DNA from: an uncultured Bacteriovoracaceae bacterium
Lineage (GTDB): Bacteria > Bdellovibrionota > Bacteriovoracia > Bacteriovoracales > Bacteriovoracaceae
DNA: 64,000 bases
Direction: 5' to 3'
NCBI GenBank assembly: GCA_938034385.1
Contig: CALHLC010000022.1
Span: forward strand, 62,001 to 126,000
Shown: one piece after another, positions 7,476 through 16,017 of the stretch
How the letters are laid out: each line of letters opens with the position of its first letter
Numbering within the stretch: position 1 is the stretch's first letter
Position numbers and translations under genes: made by a program
The notes under the pieces: generated by a model
Told to the model about the DNA's origin: nothing
What the model saw: only the letters and a program-made list of their open reading frames with translations
Database searches by the model: none

Positions 7476-9893
7476 ATGACGAAGAATGAAAAGGTGAATT
7501 CATTCCCACTATTGCCACTAAGGGATGTTATTATTTTCCCACACATGGTGGTCCCTCTTTTCGTAGGAAGAGAAAAATCAATTGCAGCACTAGAGGCCGC
7601 TTCAAAATCAGGGAATGAACTATTTCTTGTAACTCAAAAAGATGCATCTGTTTTAAATCCAGAAAGAGATGATGTTTATGATATAGGAACGGTTGTTAAT
7701 GTTATTCAAATGCTAAGGCTTCCTGATAATACAGTGAAAGTTTTAATTGAAGGAAAGTATAGAGCAAGTATAAGTTCTTTTCATAACACGAGCACAGGCT
7801 ATACAGCTGAAGTGTCAAAGTGTGAAGATCAATCAAATAATGAAACTGATCTACTTGCTACAATGAGATCGGTGAAAACTGTTTTTGAAAAGTATGTAAA
7901 ATTAAATAAAAGAATACCACCTGAGCTATTAATGAGTATCTCATCTATAGAGGATGGTTCAAGACTAGCTGATATTATCGTTGCTCACCTAACGATGAAG
8001 ATCAAAGAAAAACAAGAAATCCTTGATTGTATAGTAGTAGAAGAGAGACTTCAGAAACTATTAGGAAAAATGCAAGGAGAAATTGAAATTATAAACGTTG
8101 AAAAGAAGATTAGATCTCGAGTCAAATCTCAAATGGAAAAATCTCAAAAAGAATATTATCTAAACGAGCAAATCAATGCCATTCAAAAAGAACTTGGTGG
8201 CAAAGAAGATGGCAAGTCTGAAATGAATGAGATGCAAGAAAAGCTCAATAATAAAAATATGCCGATTGAAGCTAAAGAGAGAGTGGAAAAAGAGTTAAGA
8301 AGATTAAAATCAATGTCTCCAATGTCTGCTGAGTCAGCGGTAGTAAGGAATTATCTAGATTGGATGTTAAGTCTTCCATGGCTTGATACTACTGAAGAAG
8401 ATAATAATGTTAGTCGAGCTAGAAAAATCTTAGATGAAGAGCATTATGGAATGCAAGATGTAAAAGATAGAATCGTTGAATACTTATCAGTTAGAAAGTT
8501 AGCTGGTGAAGATAGTAAAGGTGTCATTCTTTGCTTAGCAGGTCCTCCGGGGGTTGGAAAAACATCTATTGTTAAATCGCTTGCAAACTCTATGAATAGA
8601 AATTTTGTTAGAATCTCTCTTGGTGGAGTTAGAGATGAAGCAGAGATTAGAGGTCATAGAAGAACTTATGTGGGAGCAATGCCAGGTAAAATTGTTCAAG
8701 CCTTAAAGAAAGCTAAATCTAGTAATCCAGTTATTTTATTAGATGAGATTGATAAAATGAGTAGTGATTTTAAAGGTGATCCAAGTTCAGCAATGCTTGA
8801 AGTTCTAGATCCAGAACAAAATTCAAATTTTTCTGATCATTATATTGAAATTGAATATGACCTATCAAATGTGATGTTCATTATGACTGCTAATGATATT
8901 TCAAGAATTCCTGGACCACTAAGAGATAGAATGGAAATAATTGATCTTCCAGGCTATACGCCTTTAGAAAAACAAGAGATTGCTAAGAGTTATCTTTTGA
9001 AAAAGGCTGCAAAGCAAAACGGATTAAAAGATTATGAAGTAAACTTAACTGACGAAGCTTTTATGAAAGTTATCAGAGGGTATACTAGAGAGTCCGGAGT
9101 TAGAGATCTAGAAAGAAAGATGAATACGATTTCTAGAAAGATAGCGACTGATGTTGTTGAGAAAGAAATCTCGACTGATAAAAAGTTTAATATCACTGAT
9201 AGAGCAGTTGAGAAATATCTTGGCCCAGTAAGGTTTGATAGTACAGATATAGAAACTGACAAGAAGATTGTTGGATTGGTAAATGGTTTAGCATGGAGTC
9301 CGGTTGGAGGAAGTGTTTTAAATGTTGAAGTTATTGCAGTTCCTGGTACAGGGAAATTACAAGTTACAGGTAAGCTTGGAGAAGTAATGCAGGAATCTGC
9401 TAAAGCAGCTCTTAGTTATGTTAGATCTATTGGAGCTAGATTAGGTGTAGATCATAAGTGGTACGAAACTAATGATATTCATATTCATGTTCCAGAAGGA
9501 GCAACTCCTAAAGATGGTCCAAGTGCAGGTATTACGATTGCCACTGCTTTGACCTCTATAATTACGGGAATAGCTGTTAAGCAAAGCGTAGCAATGACTG
9601 GTGAGATCACACTGAGAGGGAGAGTTCTTCCTATTGGTGGATTAAAAGAGAAGCTTCTAGCTGCAAAGCAATGTGGAATAAATACTATTTGCATACCTTT
9701 TAAGAATGCAAAAGACTTAGTGAAAATCCCTGAAGAAATAAAGAGTGGATTAGAGATCATCCCAGTAAAGAGCTGCGAAGAGGTACTTAAAGTAGCTTTA
9801 GAGCTTAGTAAACCTGAAGAATTTATGAGAGTAGTAGGCTCATTAAATGTTATTGAAGGTGGAATTGAAGACGTTAAACAGGTGGCCAATTAG
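7476..9893 (+). CDS. lon: ATP-dependent protease La (Lon)
   Basis: 805 codons. The start is set by an excellent ribosome-binding site AAGGAGG (7464-7470) in front of ATG 7476; an in-frame ATG at 7434 would add 14 residues before the conserved FPLLPLRDVIIFPHM start. The Lon substrate-binding domain occupies roughly residues 1-300, followed by the AAA domain with Walker A GPPGVGKT at 356-363 and then the protease domain with catalytic Ser683 (DGPSAG) and Lys726 (GGLKEKLLAA), 43 residues apart as in E. coli Ser679/Lys722. Lon degrades misfolded and regulatory proteins. It forms a proteolysis cluster with clpP and clpX upstream but has its own probable promoter. Confidence 0.96.
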   Translation: MTKNEKVNSFPLLPLRDVIIFPHMVVPLFVGREKSIAALEAASKSGNELFLVTQKDASVLNPERDDVYDIGTVVNVIQMLRLPDNTVKVLIEGKYRASISSFHNTSTGYTAEVSKCEDQSNNETDLLATMRSVKTVFEKYVKLNKRIPPELLMSISSIEDGSRLADIIVAHLTMKIKEKQEILDCIVVEERLQKLLGKMQGEIEIINVEKKIRSRVKSQMEKSQKEYYLNEQINAIQKELGGKEDGKSEMNEMQEKLNNKNMPIEAKERVEKELRRLKSMSPMSAESAVVRNYLDWMLSLPWLDTTEEDNNVSRARKILDEEHYGMQDVKDRIVEYLSVRKLAGEDSKGVILCLAGPPGVGKTSIVKSLANSMNRNFVRISLGGVRDEAEIRGHRRTYVGAMPGKIVQALKKAKSSNPVILLDEIDKMSSDFKGDPSSAMLEVLDPEQNSNFSDHYIEIEYDLSNVMFIMTANDISRIPGPLRDRMEIIDLPGYTPLEKQEIAKSYLLKKAAKQNGLKDYEVNLTDEAFMKVIRGYTRESGVRDLERKMNTISRKIATDVVEKEISTDKKFNITDRAVEKYLGPVRFDSTDIETDKKIVGLVNGLAWSPVGGSVLNVEVIAVPGTGKLQVTGKLGEVMQESAKAALSYVRSIGARLGVDHKWYETNDIHIHVPEGATPKDGPSAGITIATALTSIITGIAVKQSVAMTGEITLRGRVLPIGGLKEKLLAAKQCGINTICIPFKNAKDLVKIPEEIKSGLEIIPVKSCEEVLKVALELSKPEEFMRVVGSLNVIEGGIEDVKQVAN

Positions 9894-9933
9894 ACCCATT
9901 TTGAGCATATTTTGATAGATCAGTAATTCTAGA

Positions 9934-9962
9934 TTGACAGTATCTGATCAATCCAATAAATT
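9934..9962 (+). promoter_or_regulatory. tRNA-Val promoter
   Basis: A perfect -35 TTGACA (9934-9939) and TAAATT (9957-9962) with 17-base spacing lie 56 bases before the tRNA gene. Nothing else is transcribed from here on this strand. Confidence 0.65.
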
Positions 9963-10017
9963 CTGATTCAACCAAAAAAAAGACTCCTGCATCTCAAAAG
10001 CTTAGAGTTCTTAAAAT

Positions 10018-10093
10018 GGGCGTTTAGCTCAGCTGGGAGAGCGCTACCCTTACAAGGTAGATGTCGGCGGTTCGATCCCGTCAACGCCCACCA
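10018..10093 (+). tRNA. tRNA-Val (anticodon UAC)
   Basis: 76 bases including an encoded CCA. Acceptor arms GGGCGTT and AACGCCC pair fully; discriminator A at 10090. The D arm is GCTC/GAGC, the anticodon stem CTACC/GGTAG with loop CTTACAA giving anticodon TAC, and the T arm GGCGG/CCGTC with loop TTCGATC. The flanks TTAAAAT and ATTTTAA are complementary and could extend the acceptor stem in the precursor. No integrase or att-like repeat is seen nearby. Confidence 0.95.
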
Positions 10094-10103
10094 TTTTAAA
10101 ACC

Positions 10104-10703
10104 TTATTGAAGTCTAAGTTTTTCTAATTTCTTTCGTATTTTTTTCTTTTCAGGGTAGTATTCAAGTAAGGCAGAATCTTCACCGTCAAATGTGAATAGA
10201 ACTCTATGGTATGTATTAAAGGTCTTATAATAACTTCCAAAAAAATTATCTCCTCCCCATTCCCATTTTTTTCCAGAGACATGAAAAACATCAAATTTTT
10301 CAATTTGAATGTATGGGTTTAATTCAAATGAGAATACTTTCCCTTGATATCCAAGGCTGTCAGCTTTTATTTGTGATAACTTATTTGTATCTTTGATTTT
10401 AGCAATACTAGTTTTGTGATCTTTATTTGATGGAGATACTAGTAAAAGGTTTCCGTCTTTATCAATTTCAAGACCTTCACCATTAATCCAAGTTTCACAT
10501 AGTTGGTCTTGCTCATTACTATCAGGAGCGAGGTGTTTAACAATTATTTTATCAAGAGGCTTACCATAATCATCTTCGTATTTACGGTCACCAGTAATTG
10601 TAACGTTAATGAATTGAGAGTTATTTAGACAGTTTTTATGTTTTATATCAGTAACTTTAGAGTAAAAGTTTAAAGAAACGATAAGTACTAAAAGGTATTT
10701 CAT
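10104..10703 (-). CDS. exported protein of unknown function
   Basis: 199 codons starting at ATG 10703, chosen because GGAGG stands just before it and because the protein then begins with a clear signal peptide (MKYLLVLIVSLNFYS). A longer frame would add nine residues without a ribosome-binding site. The mature protein is beta-rich with blocks such as INGEGLEIDKDGNLLLVSPSN, resembling a partial beta-propeller (strands that end in D-x-D-G), and it ends in a Lys/Arg-rich helix. Two cysteines may form a disulphide. No family assigned. It stands alone between the tRNA and the RCC1-like gene. Confidence 0.6.
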   Translation of the reverse strand: MKYLLVLIVSLNFYSKVTDIKHKNCLNNSQFINVTITGDRKYEDDYGKPLDKIIVKHLAPDSNEQDQLCETWINGEGLEIDKDGNLLLVSPSNKDHKTSIAKIKDTNKLSQIKADSLGYQGKVFSFELNPYIQIEKFDVFHVSGKKWEWGGDNFFGSYYKTFNTYHRVLFTFDGEDSALLEYYPEKKKIRKKLEKLRLQ

Positions 10704-10824
10704 GCAATCCTCCGAGAAGTTTATATACATACTTTTAGCATGTTTTAAGGAGGTTTTTTCAAAGGTAGGTTATTTTTATAGGCTTATTTATAAGGGCGGT
10801 GGGCCCTATGTTAACTAAAATACT

Positions 10825-11733
10825 CTAAAGGATTGAGTTTAAGAACCTTGTAACGTTTTTACTCCAAGAACCAGCTCCTCCCCAGCAAGTAAACCCTTTT
10901 GTGTGTTGAGCACAAATGCCTTTTGAGCTTGCACTGCTAATTGCCAATTTCTTAACCTGAGGAAGGTTTGCAGGAATATCTAGATTTCCAAATGTATTAC
11001 CACCATAACACTTGATTTCTCCTGTATGGGCAACAAGACATATATTATCTACTCCCATGGCGATTTGACTTAGCTTGTGAGCACTTAAAAAATCCTGGAA
11101 ATGGAGTTGTATTTTCTTTCTTTCTTCAGATGAAAAAGCAATTCCCCAACAAATGAGTTGAGAGCTTTGATCAATTCCACAGGCCTTAGAAGATTGCATG
11201 GCAAGGTGACGAACAGACTTTAAAAGAGGATCATTGAGGCCGCTAAAATCAGCTCCCCAGCATTTTAATTGGGAATTGTTTAATAAAGCACAAGTATTAA
11301 AGTCACTTTGGAAAACGTCTTTAACATTTTGTAAACCTTTAGGAACAAGGGTGTACCCAAAGTTATTAAAATTGATTCCCCAACAATCAAGTTTTTCATT
11401 TTTTATAGCACAGGCATGTAATCTAGAGACAACAACCTTAGTATATCCTTTGTTTTTTCTAGGTTGATGAGAAATAATTTTGTTTTTAGGATATCCCCAA
11501 CATTTTAATTGATTGTTTTTAATAATTGCACACCCTGTGCCAAAACCAATAGCAAAAGAGGTCACTTTAGTACTTTTTAATCTATACTTTTTACTTAACT
11601 CTTTGTTGCCACCACAAATTACTTTGCCATTTTTGTTAGCACAAACGTTTTGAGCGAAATAACTCAAGTCAAAACTCTGAGAGTAGAGTTGAAATGATAG
11701 AATGAAAGTACAAAGAATAATAAGAAAATTCAT
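10825..11733 (-). CDS. secreted RCC1-repeat (beta-propeller) protein
   Basis: 302 codons with a signal peptide (to about residue 18, LYSQ). The mature part is built of repeats of about 40-50 residues ending in the pattern CAIxxxxLxCWG: HACAIKNEKLDCWG, TCALLNNSQLKCWG, ACGIDQSSQLICWG, ICLVAHTGEIKCYGG, GICAQHTKGFTCWGG. These are RCC1-type propeller blades with paired cysteines, likely disulphides in the periplasm. The start codon overlaps the stop of the upstream FGE-fold gene by one base (TAATG), so the two are translationally coupled and probably work together. RCC1-type propellers are binding scaffolds; the partner is unknown. Confidence 0.7.
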   Translation of the reverse strand: MNFLIILCTFILSFQLYSQSFDLSYFAQNVCANKNGKVICGGNKELSKKYRLKSTKVTSFAIGFGTGCAIIKNNQLKCWGYPKNKIISHQPRKNKGYTKVVVSRLHACAIKNEKLDCWGINFNNFGYTLVPKGLQNVKDVFQSDFNTCALLNNSQLKCWGADFSGLNDPLLKSVRHLAMQSSKACGIDQSSQLICWGIAFSSEERKKIQLHFQDFLSAHKLSQIAMGVDNICLVAHTGEIKCYGGNTFGNLDIPANLPQVKKLAISSASSKGICAQHTKGFTCWGGAGSWSKNVTRFLNSIL

Positions 11734-12581
11734 TATTTCATCTCCCTTATGATTCGAAATCCAGTATAGGAATTTGGTTTGTCTGGTTCAAAAGAATAAC
11801 GAGTTGTTGATCTATTATGCTCCCAAATATTGCCAAAGCTTCCTCCTCTAATTATTTTTCTTGTCCCATTTTTAGGTCCTTGTGGATCTAGTCCACCTTT
11901 TGGAAAGTCTTCATACCAATCTGAGCACCACTCCCAAACATTTCCATAAACATCTACTAAGCCTAATTGATTCTTTCCTTTTGTTTGAGATCTTAAAAGT
12001 CCGTGTTTTCTAGTATGTCCCCAAATGGGTTCTACTGAACTTAGAGACGTTTGAATGTAAATGGCATGTTTTCTTAAAGAAAATAAAGAGTTTCCATAAT
12101 AAAAAACTCCTTTCGACCCAGCTCTAGTGAAATATTCCCATTGAGCTTCTGTGGGTAATTTATATTTTTTAGAGGTTAAGTGACTTAGTTTTTTTATGAA
12201 GTCCTGAACTTGAGAGAAACTGACTGTTTCAACAGGGTGTTGAGGACATAGACCCATTTTTTTATTTTTCTTCTTCGAATAAAGAGAAATAAAACTATTA
12301 GGGCAATACTTTTTTTCTGAAAACTTAGATGGATTCTCTTTCATTACATCAAAATAGAGTTTTTGGGTAACCTCAGTCTTTAAGACTTCAAAGTCTTTAG
12401 AGAGCTTAACTTTTCTTCTCTTTTCATTTTCAAAATAGCCATGTTCATGCTCTTTGGATCCCATGTAGAAAACTTGTTTTGCTTTAACATAAGAAAAAGC
12501 TTGGTTTAGAGTTGAAAGCTCAACGTTTAAGGCAAAGGTGGAAGAGCATAGTAATAATAGGCTAATTTTGAAAAGGTACAT
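11733..12581 (-). CDS. exported FGE/SUMF1-fold protein lacking the catalytic cysteines
   Basis: 282 codons with an N-terminal signal (LLLLCSSTFA). The formylglycine-generating enzyme fold is clear: FYMGS-like start, TEVTQKLYFDVMKENPSKF, PVETVSFSQVQDFIKKL, KLPTEAQWEYFTRAG, YGNVWEWCSDWY, IIRGGSFGN and TGFRIIRE. In true FGEs a cysteine pair lies between the RGGS and GFR blocks; here that stretch has none, so copper-dependent Cys oxidation of sulphatases is unlikely. Such non-catalytic C-type-lectin-like proteins often act as binding or structural proteins. First gene of a two-gene unit with the RCC1-like gene. Confidence 0.75.
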   Translation of the reverse strand: MYLFKISLLLLCSSTFALNVELSTLNQAFSYVKAKQVFYMGSKEHEHGYFENEKRRKVKLSKDFEVLKTEVTQKLYFDVMKENPSKFSEKKYCPNSFISLYSKKKNKKMGLCPQHPVETVSFSQVQDFIKKLSHLTSKKYKLPTEAQWEYFTRAGSKGVFYYGNSLFSLRKHAIYIQTSLSSVEPIWGHTRKHGLLRSQTKGKNQLGLVDVYGNVWEWCSDWYEDFPKGGLDPQGPKNGTRKIIRGGSFGNIWEHNRSTTRYSFEPDKPNSYTGFRIIREMK

Positions 12582-12775
12582 TTTTTCTTCTCTCTAGATG
12601 ATTTGAAATAGTAATATCATAAAGTATATAAAATGACCGTTGATGACATAAATACCTGATTTTACAAGTACTACCTTCATAAAAACTTGAGCTGATTTTA
12701 TCTAAAAAGTGAATAAACAAAAATTGGCTTAAGTTTATACATCATTTGTAATTAATTCATAAGAGGAATTAGCAA

Positions 12776-12807
12776 ATAAGTCTCAATGCTAAAATTTGAG
12801 GACTTAT
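12776..12807 (+). promoter_or_regulatory. leader hairpin directly upstream of the ribosome-binding site
   Basis: Arms ATAAGTC-TCAA and TTGA-G-GACTTAT pair over 11 bases with a one-base bulge and a 9-base loop. The hairpin ends at the base before the AAGGAG (12808-12813) of the gene at 12822. It could modulate access to the site or stabilise the mRNA 5' end. Confidence 0.4.
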
Positions 12808-12821
12808 AAGGAGAACTACCA

Positions 12822-13820
12822 ATGAAAGGTCTATTAATTATACTTTTAACTGCATTTTTTACTAATGCTCATTCTATGAATACTGAGATGCTCAAGTCTA
12901 AATCATTAGTAGGGAAGCAATTTTCAGCTTTACTTGGAAATTTAGAAAAGAAATTATCAAAGTATAAAGCCACAACTTCTGGAATTAAAGAGTTGGCTCA
13001 AGATACAGAGATTCGCTTTATCATTATGATGGTTGAGTCGTTAGGAAAATTATATAAAAAAGAAGATAATTTCTTTGAAAATTTAAGATTAGATTTTAAG
13101 GCCTTTGAAGATAAAGTTGGAGAGTATAGAAAGTGGGAAAATGTGTTAAAAGGTGCTCAATTAACTCCACAGAGAAGAGAAGAAATTAAATCTTATCAAG
13201 ATGATGGGTTTGAAGAACTACGTAAAGAAATTAGAACAATGGGATGGTTAAGAAAAAATGGGATGTTGAGTGCTTATAAGATGCTTATATCTCACCCGTC
13301 GAAGAAGTTTCCTAAGAAAATAGAGAAGACTTCTTTTGCTATCAAGAAACTTGCAAAGAAACTTGAGAAAATACAGAAAGAAAATTATGAGATGAGTATA
13401 TTTGAAGAGGGTAATAGTCTTCATGAATTAAGAAGAGATCTAAGATGGTTTGGAATTCAAGCGAAGTCCTTAGGAGGTCAAATTACTTTAGGAGATTTAA
13501 ACTCTTGTCCAATTAAGCCACTTCTAAAGTATACGAAAATCAAGCAGATTGTTGAGCATAAGTATGCACAGTTAAACAATTATTTAGGATTAAAAAAAAC
13601 GTGCAAAATCTCTCCTTGTCTTTACTACGCTCTTGTTGCGAATGTAGAAAAACTTGGCCAGATGAAAGATAAAATTGAACTAGAGCTATATTCAAAAGAT
13701 AGTTTCGAAGATCATACTCCTGTTAAGTATTTACAAACTGCTGACGAACTTTACTTAAAATTGAAAGAAAGCAAGATTTTGAAAACTCTTGCTGGTGAGT
13801 TAAGAACTTGTAATGAATAA
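12822..13820 (+). CDS. exported helical protein of unknown function
   Basis: 332 codons, AAGGAG at 12808-12813 before the ATG, and a signal peptide (MKGLLIILLTAFFTNAHS). The mature protein is almost entirely charged helices (many Lys, Glu and Leu), with a cysteine-containing segment CKISPCLYYALV and further Cys at 230 and near the end. No recognised domain. It overlaps the following gene by 8 bases, so the two are an operon and the products may act together outside the cytoplasm. Confidence 0.6.
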   Translation: MKGLLIILLTAFFTNAHSMNTEMLKSKSLVGKQFSALLGNLEKKLSKYKATTSGIKELAQDTEIRFIIMMVESLGKLYKKEDNFFENLRLDFKAFEDKVGEYRKWENVLKGAQLTPQRREEIKSYQDDGFEELRKEIRTMGWLRKNGMLSAYKMLISHPSKKFPKKIEKTSFAIKKLAKKLEKIQKENYEMSIFEEGNSLHELRRDLRWFGIQAKSLGGQITLGDLNSCPIKPLLKYTKIKQIVEHKYAQLNNYLGLKKTCKISPCLYYALVANVEKLGQMKDKIELELYSKDSFEDHTPVKYLQTADELYLKLKESKILKTLAGELRTCNE

Positions 13821-15813
13821 AATATTTCTTTTAGTTGCTCTTTTGGGGATCAATATTTATGCCCAAAAAAGAGTAGATATTGCAATACCTAATATTGAAG
13901 AGATATTTTTAGATGAAGGTATAAGTCCGAATCTCTATAACTTTGAAGAAACGACAGATCAAAGTATTATTGAGTTAGATAAGTACTTATTGAGATTGTT
14001 AAAATCAGAGTCTGAACTAAAGTCTACTTTGAGATTTGGAAGATATTTGTTAAATAAAGCAAAATCTTTTGATGAAAAAATTGAGGCAGTATTTAGGGTC
14101 AAAAGAATTATCTATACTGTTTTATCTACTGATGTTCCTCCAACTATTTTGAAAACGTTTCAAAAAATAAAATCGATTTTAAGATATAGATCTTCAGAGA
14201 TTCCTTACTTAAACCTCGAAGATAGAAAGAAAAAAATATCAAATAGTGACTTAAAGAAAGTGGCAAAAAGTCTATACGACAAGAATAATCAAAAGGTTTC
14301 AATTTCTATGATTAGCAAGATGAATTATGAAGAAATTGCTGACCTTGATGTCTCTAGAAATCATCCCTTATGGCATCAAACCAATATAAATCATTCATTT
14401 GAAAAGCTTGAAAAGTGGACTGAAGCACAGTTGAGAGTGAAGTTAAAAGATAAAACTTATTCTATAAAAAAAGCAAAGAAAATAATGTTTGCTTCAGAGA
14501 TCAAGACAACTGCAACGAGTCCAAAATTAAAGGCCCGAGATATATATGGTGAAAAATGGAAACTAAAATGGGGAAATGAAGTACATGCCGAAGTTATTGC
14601 CAATAGACTCTATGCTAAACTGGGTGGAAAATTTACTGATCTTGTATATTCAGGAGGACATGGAGCAGAAGGAACTATCTTAATTTTAGGAAATCCTGAA
14701 AAGGAAGATAATTGTGATAATATTGTAACAGTCATGACGCTTTCAAAATGTTTCTTAGACTCGAAATATAATTTTAATATTGATCAATTTATTTTTAAAA
14801 GTGGTTTATTATCTGATTTAGATGTTTCTGAACTTATTAACAGTCATTCAAATACTGCGTTTATGAAAAAGAAAATGGCTAAAAACTCATTTTTTTCAAG
14901 ACATTACGTGATGTTTTATGAGTCTTTGGTAGAGCTCAAATCTAAAAAAGTGATGGAGCGATCTGGGCCATCAGCCTTTAGTTCTCTTGGAGCTAATTCA
15001 GATCGAGCAATTAGAGGTCTTTCTCTTTTTAATTCTTGGATAAATAATGTGGATATAAAAGATTTTAATAATAAGGGCGTTTTATTAAAAGATTCAGTAG
15101 GAAAAGAAGATAACTTTGTTGAATATATGCATGACTTAGGTGCTTCTCTTGGTTTTTTAAATTATCCCGCTTCAGCAAATGATCTTCAAATTGGAACTCA
15201 GTTTATGGATATAAGAAAGAAAAAAAATAAACTGATTATTAAAGAAGCTCGTCTATATTCTCCTGATTCATGGGAGCATATTACTTTCACTGATGCCTTA
15301 TGGATGGCAAAGAAAATTGTAAAAGTTTCTAAAGATGAAATATCTGAAATTTTAAAGGCAACAAAATGGCCTAAATTTACTCAAGATGCTATGTCATATC
15401 GACTTTTAAAAAGAAGAGATCAAATTGCCAAACTATTTAATATTACAAATTTATTGCCAGATAATACACAAGCTCCAAATTTCAAATTTAAGTTGAATAC
15501 AATTGAAGATCGAAGAAAAACTGCAAATTCTCTTAAGTTAAAACTATCTGATTTAGATCGTTTTATAAAAAAAATAAGTCCTGACTTCAAAAGTAGTTCT
15601 CTTATTAATTTAACCGATGTAGTTTTAAGGGATGGGAAGATAGCTAGTTGTCATGAATCAATTATCGTTAATCTTCTTGAGTCCAGCATTCACCCATCTG
15701 GGCTTAGTCGGAGATTAGATAGAGACGAAGATCATGTACGATTAAAGCCTTGTAAGTATAATTCAAAAGAATATAAGAGTTTAAAAAAGCTTAAGAGATT
15801 TATTTTTAACTAA
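13813..15813 (+). CDS. exported protein with atypical kinase-like motifs
   Basis: 666 codons with a signal peptide (LLVALLGINIYAQ). The middle holds an ordered set of blocks: KWKLKWGNEVHAEVIANRL (about 248-266; candidate ATP-lysine Lys250 or Lys252 and helix-C Glu260), LSLFNSWINNVDIKDFNN (candidate catalytic Asp414 and Asn419/420), and YMHDLGASLG (438-447; candidate metal-binding Asp441). The order and spacing resemble HipA/Fam20-like atypical kinases. I have seen these blocks together in uncharacterised exported bacterial proteins, but no activity is known to me. The N-terminal 220 and C-terminal 170 residues are helical and unassigned. Partner is probably the overlapping upstream gene. Confidence 0.5.
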   Translation: MNKIFLLVALLGINIYAQKRVDIAIPNIEEIFLDEGISPNLYNFEETTDQSIIELDKYLLRLLKSESELKSTLRFGRYLLNKAKSFDEKIEAVFRVKRIIYTVLSTDVPPTILKTFQKIKSILRYRSSEIPYLNLEDRKKKISNSDLKKVAKSLYDKNNQKVSISMISKMNYEEIADLDVSRNHPLWHQTNINHSFEKLEKWTEAQLRVKLKDKTYSIKKAKKIMFASEIKTTATSPKLKARDIYGEKWKLKWGNEVHAEVIANRLYAKLGGKFTDLVYSGGHGAEGTILILGNPEKEDNCDNIVTVMTLSKCFLDSKYNFNIDQFIFKSGLLSDLDVSELINSHSNTAFMKKKMAKNSFFSRHYVMFYESLVELKSKKVMERSGPSAFSSLGANSDRAIRGLSLFNSWINNVDIKDFNNKGVLLKDSVGKEDNFVEYMHDLGASLGFLNYPASANDLQIGTQFMDIRKKKNKLIIKEARLYSPDSWEHITFTDALWMAKKIVKVSKDEISEILKATKWPKFTQDAMSYRLLKRRDQIAKLFNITNLLPDNTQAPNFKFKLNTIEDRRKTANSLKLKLSDLDRFIKKISPDFKSSSLINLTDVVLRDGKIASCHESIIVNLLESSIHPSGLSRRLDRDEDHVRLKPCKYNSKEYKSLKKLKRFIFN

Positions 15814-16017
15814 ATAGTGATTCAAGTTTTTAGTAGATCCTTTAAAGGCTACATTTTTTCCTCAAGTACCTTATTTTTTTAGTCGGGAAGTGCCAGTTTC
15901 ATCAATTTTCATAATTAAATGCTAGTTTTATATTCCTTTATAACACGCAACGTCTAAATAATTTTACAATACAATCGATTGAAATTTAAAGAAGAAAGTT
16001 ATTCTTAGGAGATAGAG

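Noticed and set aside
10018-10093. tRNA as an integration site of a mobile element
   Set aside because: No integrase, no repeated tRNA 3' end and no change of gene type nearby.
11733-12581. Active formylglycine-generating enzyme
   Set aside because: The catalytic cysteines are missing in the RGGS-GFR segment.
15839-15848. CCTTTAAAGG followed by a T-rich stretch, as a terminator
   Set aside because: A five-base stem with no loop and an offset T run is too weak.
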